Positions 40,522-48,182 of a DNA stretch of 64,000 nucleotides are shown here, in pieces (position 1 is the stretch's first letter; each line of letters opens with the position of its first letter). The translations under genes were made by a program, and so were the position numbers. A model generated the notes under the pieces. The model worked only from the letters and a program-made list of their open reading frames with translations. It was not told the origin of the DNA and ran no database searches. Source of the stretch: Gallionella sp. (lineage in GTDB: Bacteria > Pseudomonadota > Gammaproteobacteria > Burkholderiales > Gallionellaceae); the NCBI GenBank assembly GCA_030682375.1, contig JAUXOL010000016.1:268577-332576 (forward strand), in the 5' to 3' direction.

Positions 40522-41997
40522 TCAATCCGGCAACTCGAACAACACAACAGCGCCCGACGGCTCGTTCTGCTCTATCCATATCCGTCCATGCCGACTCTCG
40601 ACGATGCGGCGCGCGATCGACAGCCCGATACCCGAACCGCCCTCTCTGCCCGACGTCAGGCGCTCGAATATCTCGAACACACGCATGCGGTATTCGGCCG
40701 GGATGCCCGGCCCGTTGTCGGCGATGCGGTAGCGGCTGTAGCCATCGCCACGCTCGCCGCTGATGCGTATGCGCAAAGGCTGGCCGGGGTCGAGCGGGCG
40801 CGCGTGGATCAGCGCGTTGTCCAGCAGCACCGCGAACATATCGCTGAGACGGGGTTTATCCAGCACCGCCGACGGCAGGGGCTCGCGCTCGACGACGGCA
40901 CCCAGGCCGCTCAGGCGAGATGCCAGCCTCTGCTCCAGCGCGGCGACCACGGCGTTCGCATCCTCTTCACGCACCGTACCGCGCGGCTCGCCCGCCGCCA
41001 GGTAGAGCTGGACGTCGCGCACCAGGTTACGCAAACGCGCGGCTTCATGTTCGATGTAGTCGAGCGAATCGCGCACGACATCGTCCTTGCGCAGATCTGA
41101 AATGGCATCGATGCGCTCGCGCAGGCTCTGGCCGTAACTCGACAGTCGGCGGGACGGCTCCATCAAATGATGCGCCGATATCTCGGCGAAGCGGGTCAGG
41201 TCGGCATTGGCACGCGCCAGCGCGTTGCCGCGTGCCTCCAATCCGCGCTCGGATCTCTCCAGTTCGTCCAACATGCTGTTGAGGTTATCGGCCAGCACGC
41301 TCACTTCGTCGTTGCCGCCCACCTCCGCGCGCACCTTGCGATGTCCGGCATGGATGTCGCTCGCCACCCCCACCAGCTGCTGCAAGCGCCCGGTCACCCG
41401 TCTGGACAGCGCCAGCGCAACCAGCATCGTCGCAACGATCGAAACAACCATCATCAGATAGCCGACCAGTTCAACCTTGCGCAGATTGGCCTGCATCTCC
41501 TCGCGCCCGAAACCGATGCGCACCCAGCCGACCAGACGCGAGCCCACCATCACCGGCTCCGCCACATCGATCATCGCGGGGCTGTCGAGCAGCACCAACG
41601 GTTTGGGGGAATTCGACTCGATCAGCCTGCGGCTCAACACATCGCTGACATACAGCCCGATGTTCTCCGGCCGACTCGATGCCAGCACGCGCCCATCGGG
41701 CGACAGAACCAGCGCATAGTGCAGGCTGCGGCTGCGCCCGACGCTGGACAGCACCTCCTGCAGCCCCACCACATCATTGGCCAGCACCCAGGAAGCGCTG
41801 GTGAGCGCCACGGTATGAGCAAGCCCCTGCGCGTATTCGACACTTTGCTTGCGCAGGAAATCGCGCTCCTGTTCCAGGATGCCATAACCGAACAGCGACA
41901 TCACCGACACGGAAACGGCGGCGAACGACAGCATCACCTGCCGCTTGATCGAAGCGAACCAGAAACGACGCAGCAGCATGAAGGGAGACAAGTTCAT
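40522..41997 (-). CDS. Sensor histidine kinase with extracytoplasmic domain and HAMP
   Basis: The 491-residue kinase has two membrane helices (about 20-38 and 178-200) around an extracytoplasmic domain, then HAMP (about 200-255), the H box AEISAHHLMEPSRRLSSY and an HATPase. The last 150 residues are nearly identical to those of the heme kinase downstream, so the two arose by duplication with different sensors. Its ATG overlaps the stop of the PhnD-like lipoprotein gene as ATGA, which suggests that this lipoprotein feeds its signal to this kinase. Confidence 0.88.
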   Translation of the reverse strand: MNLSPFMLLRRFWFASIKRQVMLSFAAVSVSVMSLFGYGILEQERDFLRKQSVEYAQGLAHTVALTSASWVLANDVVGLQEVLSSVGRSRSLHYALVLSPDGRVLASSRPENIGLYVSDVLSRRLIESNSPKPLVLLDSPAMIDVAEPVMVGSRLVGWVRIGFGREEMQANLRKVELVGYLMMVVSIVATMLVALALSRRVTGRLQQLVGVASDIHAGHRKVRAEVGGNDEVSVLADNLNSMLDELERSERGLEARGNALARANADLTRFAEISAHHLMEPSRRLSSYGQSLRERIDAISDLRKDDVVRDSLDYIEHEAARLRNLVRDVQLYLAAGEPRGTVREEDANAVVAALEQRLASRLSGLGAVVEREPLPSAVLDKPRLSDMFAVLLDNALIHARPLDPGQPLRIRISGERGDGYSRYRIADNGPGIPAEYRMRVFEIFERLTSGREGGSGIGLSIARRIVESRHGRIWIEQNEPSGAVVLFELPD

Positions 41998-42893
41998 TGC
42001 AGCTCCAGCGGCCGCACGCTGCGAGAGAAGGTAGCGAGGAAAGAGCGCACCACGTCATAGGTCGCATCGTTTGCCCGCTCGAAGCGGGAGATCGGCAATT
42101 GCGCCAGCAGCGCGCGACCTTCAGCGTTCTCGTGCAACGTCGCAAGCAGCGTGGTCACCCGCTCGACCAGTTCCGGCGGCATGTCGTTGCGCGCGACCAG
42201 TCCGTTGTTGATCAGCGGCTCGGTCTGCCATATCAGTTCCAGCTGCGCCGCCTTGTCCGGCTGCTGTTTCTGGAACAGCGCCCAAGGGATAGGCCAGGTG
42301 GCGGCTGCCGCGACCTCGCCGAGATACACGTTCATGATCGAGGACTCCTGCGACCCCACGTAAAGGTTCTCGACATCGCGGTTCACATCGATACCGTGGG
42401 TGTGCAGGTAATACTGCGGCATCATGGTCGCGGCCAGCGCGGTCTTGGCCGGATAGCTGACCTTCTTGCCCTTGAGGTCGCCGACCTTGCGTATGCCCCC
42501 ATCGCGCCGCACCAGCCAGATACCCCGAAAATTGTGGTCGTCTCCCATCTTGCCGAACACATGGTAGCCGTGCTTCAGCGAGTTGACCGTCTGATAAGGG
42601 TTGGGCAGTGCGAAATCGGGCTCTCCCGCATACAGCTTCCTGTCGAATTCCTCGTAGTTGCGCGAGGCCTCCAGCACGAAACGAGCATCCTTGATGTTGC
42701 GGTTCAGATAATCGACGATGGGGCCGTAGCGTTCCAGCAGCATCTCCGGGTTGTGCAACGGATGGATAGCGAAGCTGTAAGACTTCTCCGACTGCGCCTG
42801 CTTCGCGACGAATCCGGGCTGGTAGCCCTGCTGCTCGTCGCCGCATCCCGAGAGCATCAGCAACACAGCCAGCAACAACATGATGCTACGCAT
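41994..42893 (-). CDS. PhnD-like periplasmic substrate-binding lipoprotein
   Basis: The 299-residue protein has a signal with lipobox (LMLSGC), so it is probably anchored. It belongs to the phosphate/phosphite/phosphonate binding-protein group (FAIHPLHNPEMLLERYGPIVDYL, DFALPNPYQTV, GDLKGKKVSYPAKTA). No ABC permease or ATPase gene lies nearby. It sits between two sensor kinase genes and overlaps both (8 bases and ATGA), so it is more likely a ligand-sensing accessory than a transporter part. The ligand is unknown. Confidence 0.85.
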   Translation of the reverse strand: MRSIMLLLAVLLMLSGCGDEQQGYQPGFVAKQAQSEKSYSFAIHPLHNPEMLLERYGPIVDYLNRNIKDARFVLEASRNYEEFDRKLYAGEPDFALPNPYQTVNSLKHGYHVFGKMGDDHNFRGIWLVRRDGGIRKVGDLKGKKVSYPAKTALAATMMPQYYLHTHGIDVNRDVENLYVGSQESSIMNVYLGEVAAAATWPIPWALFQKQQPDKAAQLELIWQTEPLINNGLVARNDMPPELVERVTTLLATLHENAEGRALLAQLPISRFERANDATYDVVRSFLATFSRSVRPLELQ

Positions 42894-45800
42894 TGGAGTT
42901 CCCCTCTACATTCGCATTCAACGGCATCTCGAAGGAGAATGTGCTGCCCTTGCCTTCGCCCTCCGACTCTACCCAGACTCGCCCGCCGTGATGTTCGACG
43001 ATGCGGCGGCATAACGCCAGGCCCATGCCGGTCCCATCGAAGCGCGTGCGCGATTGCAACCGGCTGAAGAACTGGAACAAGCGGTCTATCTGTTGCGGAT
43101 CAATGCCGATGCCATGATCGCGCACCGTCACCCGCCAGTTGTCCGCCACAATCCCGGATTCGATCTCGACCTGCGGCGCCTTGCCCGGCTCGCAGAACTT
43201 GATGCCGTTGCCGATCAGATTCTGGAACAGCCGCGTCAACTCGTCGCGGCTGGCATAGACCTGCGGCCACTCTCCCGCTACGCTCACCTGGGCGGCGGTA
43301 TCGTGCATCAGCGGCTCCAGGAATCCCAGCGCCTCGTCGAGCGTCTCGCGCGAGGGAAGCCACGCCTTCGCCTCTGTCTTTCGGCCCACGCGCGAATAGT
43401 CGAGCAGCGACACGATCATCGAATCCATGCGCTTCGCTCCTTCCAGCGCAAAGTTCATGTTCTCGCGCTCGTCGTCGTCGAGCTTGTCCTTCAGGCTGCG
43501 TTGCAGCAATTGCAAATGGCCGCTGACGGCGCGCAAAGGCTGGCGCATGTCGTGCGACACGCTGTAGGCGAAGCGTTCGAGATCGGAATTGGAGCGCTGC
43601 AGCGCCTCGCCCTTGCTGCGCAGCTCTTCGCCGAAGCGCTTCTGTTCGGTGATGTCCTCCAGAGTAAACAGCAGATAGGTCTTTTCGTTCTGCTGCAGAC
43701 GCATCAGGTTCACGCTGGCATCCCAGACTTTTCCGTCCGGACGACGATGACGCCACTCGAACATGACCGAACCGATCTCCAATGCCAGCGCGATCTTGCT
43801 TCGGACCGCACTGGCCGACTCTTCGCCGTCGTACTGGCGTACATCGGACACATCCAGTGGCGTCCGGCCGATGACCGACTCGCGATCCGGCAGGCCGTAG
43901 ATTTGCACCGCGGCCTGGTTGCAGTCGATATAGCGCCCCGTCGAAGCGTCGACCACCACCATCGCGACACGCGAATCGGCGAACAGCAGCTTGTTGTAGG
44001 CCACGCTCTGATGCAGGGCATTCTCGATCAGTTTGCGCTCGGTGACGTCCTGCACCGTCCCCACCGAACGCAAGGCCTTGCCCTGCTCATCGAAGAAAGT
44101 CTCGCAACGCTCGTTCACCCACTTGATGCGCCCGTCCGCCATCAACAGGCGATGCGCAACCTCGTAGGGCTCGCGCGTTTCCAGCGAACGGGTATAGGCC
44201 TGATTGACCGCCTCCCTGTCGTCCGGATGGATCGCGTTCAGGAACGCCTCGTAGGAGGCGGCGAACTGCGCCTTATCGATCTCGAACAAATTGAATATCT
44301 CGTCCGACCAGAACAGATTCCCGCTGGCCAGGTCCAGCTCCCAGTTGCCGACCTGGGCGATGCGCTGCGCCTCGTTCAGCTTTTCCATGCTGAAGCGCAC
44401 CTGCTCTTCCGCGCGGACGCGGTCCGTGATGTCGCGGCTAATGCCGAACAACCCGATCACCGTCTTGCCGTCCGCATCGAATACCGGCCACTTATTGGTG
44501 TTGACCCAGCAGCGCTTCCCTGCGGCATCGATATAGGGATCGGTCTTGTTCAGCAGCGGCACTCCGTCGCGGAACACCGGCAATTCTTCCTCGTAATAGA
44601 TTTTCGCCGTCTCCGGCGGGAAAATGTCGAGGTCGTGCTTGCCGACCATGTCGCGCCAGCTCGCATGCCCGGTGATCGCCGCCATCGACTGGCTACAGAA
44701 GCGGATACGGCTGTCTTTATCCTTGAGATAGATGAAGTCGGAAGAGCTTTCCAGCAGCGTGACAAAATCGCGATTCAGTTCCTCCAGCGCCTGCTGCGCC
44801 TGCATGCGCTCGGTCACGTCGTCGTAGATCGCGACGATCTCGCCGCCCGGCAGCTTATAGACGAAGTTGTCGCGCCATCCGGTGATGCGCCCGTCGTGAT
44901 AGAACGACACCGGGAATCGCTCGGCCCGGCCGGTCTGCCAGACACGCTGGAACACCGCCAGCAAGCCGATCTCCCCTATGCCCGGAAACACCTCGACCAC
45001 ATCCAGCCCGATCACTTCGCCGCGCAGCTTCTGCTCGATGCGCTCCGCCGCACGATTGAACCCACTGAAAATAAAATGCTTGCCGTCGCCCTCGACGCGG
45101 TAAATCGCAACGCCGCTGCTCATGTTCTCGAACAGCTCGCTCAGTCTTGTCTCGCTCTCGGCCAGCGCGCGATTGATCTGCCGCTGACGCTGCCAGGATT
45201 TGTTGATCAGCCAGCCAGCTGCCAGCGTCAGCAGCATGAACATGCCCACCAGCAGCGCAATATCCATCGCCTCTCTGCGCGCCCCGGCCAGGTAGTCGTC
45301 CAGCGCCCAGCCGACCTGCACATAGAGCGGATAGCCTGCGATCTTGCGGAACGAGATCAGGCGCTCCACATGATCCACCTCGGACACGGAGAAATAGCTT
45401 CCGGCGGTCTTGCCTGCAGACGCCCAGTGCGGCAATCCCGGCGACGGGGGGCGACTGCCGACGGCAAGTTTCGGCGACTCCGACTCCGGATAGTGCACGA
45501 CCAGATCGAGATTCATGTCGCGCAACGCCACCATGCCGCGCTCGCCGATATCCAGCGTGGAGAACGTCCGGGACAGATGGCCCAACGGGATCGCAGCGAA
45601 CGCCATGCCGTCGAACGAACCGTCCGATTTGGCGATACGGTGCGCCAGCGCGATCACCCATTTTTTGTTGACTCGGCTGATCTGCGGCTTCGACAGCACC
45701 AACCCGGCAGCGGGGTCGTCGCGCAAGCGGATGAAGTGCGGCCGGTCGGCCAGCGACCGGCGCTCCTCGGGTTTGACGCCGGTTCCGTACAACAGCACGC

Positions 45801-46164
45801 CCTGCGCATCGGTGATGCGGATCGCATCGATCTCGGATCGGCGCGCGCGCACCCGCTCTATCTGTGCATTCAGCCTGGCGGCATCGAACTTGCCGCTCTC
45901 GCGCTGATTCTGATACTCGTCCACCACGCCGAGCAGCGCCATCTCATCGGTACTGATCGCACCGGCGATATCATTTTCCAGCGCGCGCGCCAGATTCTGC
46001 GTACCCAGCTCGGCCTGCTCATGATGAACCTCGAAGTTCTGCCACACGCTCCACGCGGCCAGCGCCACAACGGACAGATTGACCAGCAGCAGTCCTGCCG
46101 CCAGCCGGGGAAGAAATCTGCTGGAACGCATCGCCGATTCCACGACATTGGCTTTCTGGTTCAT
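42886..46164 (-). CDS. Cache and multi-PAS sensor histidine kinase
   Basis: The 1092-residue kinase has a helix (about 17-37), a large periplasmic Cache-type domain, a second helix (about 300-320) and four PAS domains (each closed by DVTER, DITDR, DVTER or DITEQ). HisKA follows with YSVSHDMRQPLRAVSGH (His near 871) and then an HATPase (NGIKFCEPG, DHGIGIDP, GTGMGLALCRRI). No receiver is fused. It overlaps its upstream neighbour by ATGA and the PhnD-like gene by 8 bases. It probably phosphorylates one of the receivers in the cluster. Confidence 0.9.
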   Translation of the reverse strand: MNQKANVVESAMRSSRFLPRLAAGLLLVNLSVVALAAWSVWQNFEVHHEQAELGTQNLARALENDIAGAISTDEMALLGVVDEYQNQRESGKFDAARLNAQIERVRARRSEIDAIRITDAQGVLLYGTGVKPEERRSLADRPHFIRLRDDPAAGLVLSKPQISRVNKKWVIALAHRIAKSDGSFDGMAFAAIPLGHLSRTFSTLDIGERGMVALRDMNLDLVVHYPESESPKLAVGSRPPSPGLPHWASAGKTAGSYFSVSEVDHVERLISFRKIAGYPLYVQVGWALDDYLAGARREAMDIALLVGMFMLLTLAAGWLINKSWQRQRQINRALAESETRLSELFENMSSGVAIYRVEGDGKHFIFSGFNRAAERIEQKLRGEVIGLDVVEVFPGIGEIGLLAVFQRVWQTGRAERFPVSFYHDGRITGWRDNFVYKLPGGEIVAIYDDVTERMQAQQALEELNRDFVTLLESSSDFIYLKDKDSRIRFCSQSMAAITGHASWRDMVGKHDLDIFPPETAKIYYEEELPVFRDGVPLLNKTDPYIDAAGKRCWVNTNKWPVFDADGKTVIGLFGISRDITDRVRAEEQVRFSMEKLNEAQRIAQVGNWELDLASGNLFWSDEIFNLFEIDKAQFAASYEAFLNAIHPDDREAVNQAYTRSLETREPYEVAHRLLMADGRIKWVNERCETFFDEQGKALRSVGTVQDVTERKLIENALHQSVAYNKLLFADSRVAMVVVDASTGRYIDCNQAAVQIYGLPDRESVIGRTPLDVSDVRQYDGEESASAVRSKIALALEIGSVMFEWRHRRPDGKVWDASVNLMRLQQNEKTYLLFTLEDITEQKRFGEELRSKGEALQRSNSDLERFAYSVSHDMRQPLRAVSGHLQLLQRSLKDKLDDDERENMNFALEGAKRMDSMIVSLLDYSRVGRKTEAKAWLPSRETLDEALGFLEPLMHDTAAQVSVAGEWPQVYASRDELTRLFQNLIGNGIKFCEPGKAPQVEIESGIVADNWRVTVRDHGIGIDPQQIDRLFQFFSRLQSRTRFDGTGMGLALCRRIVEHHGGRVWVESEGEGKGSTFSFEMPLNANVEGNSNA

Positions 46165-48182
46165 AACGCATTCTCCCCTGACATTTCCGCACGGAACGGC
46201 TGCACCCTGTCCCGCCCATGCGCCTTGGCATGATACATCGCGATATCGGCATTCTTGGACAGCTCGACGCCGTCGGCGCCGTGTTCCGGATAGAGCGCGA
46301 TGCCGATGCTGGACGAGATCGCCAGCTGCCGCCCGGCCAGTTCGAACGGCCGGTGCAGCGCCTCGCGAATCTTCTCCCCGACCATGACGGCATCGGCAAT
46401 GCCGTCCACGGTGCGCAGCAGCACGATGAACTCGTCTCCGCCGATACGCGCCACGGTGTCGGAGCCGCGCACACAGTCGAGCATGCGCGCCGCAACCTGC
46501 ACCAGCAACAGGTCTCCGACGTCGTGTCCCAGCGTGTCGTTGACCTGCTTAAATTTGTCGAGATCGAGGAACATCAGGCCGACCATCCCGCCATCCCGCC
46601 GCACCGAGGCCAGCGCCTGCTGCAAACGGTCGTTGAGCAGCATGCGGTTGGGCAAGCCGGTCAGCAGATCGTGCAGCGCCATGTGCCGAATCTTTTCCTG
46701 CGCGGCGCGACGCTCGGAAATGTCGCGCGTGACGCCATGCACCTCGATCCGCCCGCTCTCCTCGTTGCGGTAGTACTTCGCGATGGCCTCGGTCCACACC
46801 AGCGTGCCGTCCTTGCGCGGCTGCTGTATTTCCTCGATATACACCTTGTCCGGCTCGCGCCCCGACAGGAATTCCTCCTTGTTGAGCTTGATCTGCTGCT
46901 TCAGCAACGTCGCATATTCTGGCGTCAGCGCCGCATCCAGAGATTCGCACATCACCTCTTCCGGGGTGTAGCCGCGCAGGCGCTCGACCGAGGGACTGAC
47001 GTAGCGAAAATACAAGGTCTCGGAATCGAGCACCCACACCACGTCGCGCATCGTTTCCACCAGCACGCGGTAATGTTTCTCGCTTTTCGCCAACGCCTGC
47101 TGGGTGGTCTCCAGCGCGGTGATGCTGCTCTTCAACCGTCTGTTGGTGCGCATAATGTACAGCGCTACGCCGCCTATGCCCGCAACCAGCAGCAGCGCGA
47201 CGCCAAGCGCACGATAGAACCAGCCCATATCCTGCTCAGTGGCATCGTAGAGGAAACCGTCGAAAGAAAAGTCCGCCGGCATCAGACCAAGGTCGGCATA
47301 AGTGAGCGCAATATCGCGCCAGCGACCGGGATTCATGTAGCCGATCTCGATCAGGTTGGGTTGCAGCAGGGGCAGCATCTGGTCAGATTCGAAACGCAGG
47401 TAGTCGTAACTCAGATTCGGCGCATATTTCTTCCGGATCAGTTCGATGACTTCGTCGCGGTGCTGCTTGGCGTATTGCCATCCGCGCAAGCTGGCGGCGC
47501 GGAACGCCCTGACTCGCTGCGGATGCGCGTCCAGTTCCTGCGCCGAGGTGAACAGATTGTCGCCATAGAAATCGATCCCGGCCGAACGCGGACTGAAAGT
47601 CCGGTAAGGATATTGCGCCTGCTGGAAAAAATACGGCTCGTTCGAGATGTAGCCGGAAATCGCATCCGCCTTGCCCTGCATCAGTCCATCGGCGTCGAAG
47701 CTGTGCGGAATCTGCCTGATGCGATCGAGCGGAATTCCTTCCTTCTTCAGGTAAGCCAGCAATTCGTCTGACTGCGACTCGAGCATCAAACGCTTGCCGA
47801 CGAGATCTTCAAGATGCCCGATATGGGGCGCGGCGTATATCGCGTAGGGAGACTGCTGGAACACCACCGCCAGCGCGACCACCGGCTTACCCGCCGCGCG
47901 CGCCAACAGCAGACTGCTGGTGCCCACGCCATACTGCGACCGTCCAGCCAGCACTTCGCTCACCGGATCGGTCGCCGGATCCGCTTCGACGATATTCACA
48001 TCCAGCCCGGCATCGCGGTAATAGCCCTGCTCCAGCGCCGCGTAGTATCCGGCGAACTGGAAGGCATGCGTCCACTTCAACTGCAACGCCACCCGTTCCA
48101 GCGCCTGCGCCGGCAGCGCCCAGCAGCAACACAACAGCACCGCAGTCCACCAGCCCGTCCTCGAATTCATCATTGCGCTCAT
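46161..48182 (-). CDS. NMT1-type binding protein fused to PAS-GGDEF
   Basis: The 673-residue protein has a signal peptide (WWTAVLLCCCWALPAQA) and a periplasmic NMT1/THI5-like binding domain (about 28-245; [39 protein letters not shown]). A membrane helix (about 315-337), a PAS domain and a GGDEF domain follow, the last with active ARIGGDEF and an RGSD I-site. The binding domain resembles the pyrimidine-precursor or nitrate/sulfonate type, so a small nutrient may set c-di-GMP synthesis. The start at 48182 is chosen for its ATGA overlap and GGGAG site; ATG 48170 is an alternative. Confidence 0.87.
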   Translation of the reverse strand: MSAMMNSRTGWWTAVLLCCCWALPAQALERVALQLKWTHAFQFAGYYAALEQGYYRDAGLDVNIVEADPATDPVSEVLAGRSQYGVGTSSLLLARAAGKPVVALAVVFQQSPYAIYAAPHIGHLEDLVGKRLMLESQSDELLAYLKKEGIPLDRIRQIPHSFDADGLMQGKADAISGYISNEPYFFQQAQYPYRTFSPRSAGIDFYGDNLFTSAQELDAHPQRVRAFRAASLRGWQYAKQHRDEVIELIRKKYAPNLSYDYLRFESDQMLPLLQPNLIEIGYMNPGRWRDIALTYADLGLMPADFSFDGFLYDATEQDMGWFYRALGVALLLVAGIGGVALYIMRTNRRLKSSITALETTQQALAKSEKHYRVLVETMRDVVWVLDSETLYFRYVSPSVERLRGYTPEEVMCESLDAALTPEYATLLKQQIKLNKEEFLSGREPDKVYIEEIQQPRKDGTLVWTEAIAKYYRNEESGRIEVHGVTRDISERRAAQEKIRHMALHDLLTGLPNRMLLNDRLQQALASVRRDGGMVGLMFLDLDKFKQVNDTLGHDVGDLLLVQVAARMLDCVRGSDTVARIGGDEFIVLLRTVDGIADAVMVGEKIREALHRPFELAGRQLAISSSIGIALYPEHGADGVELSKNADIAMYHAKAHGRDRVQPFRAEMSGENAL

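Noticed and set aside
43054-46233. Long plus-strand frame opposite the multi-PAS kinase
   Set aside because: Antisense shadow of a gene with complete PAS, HisKA and HATPase domains.
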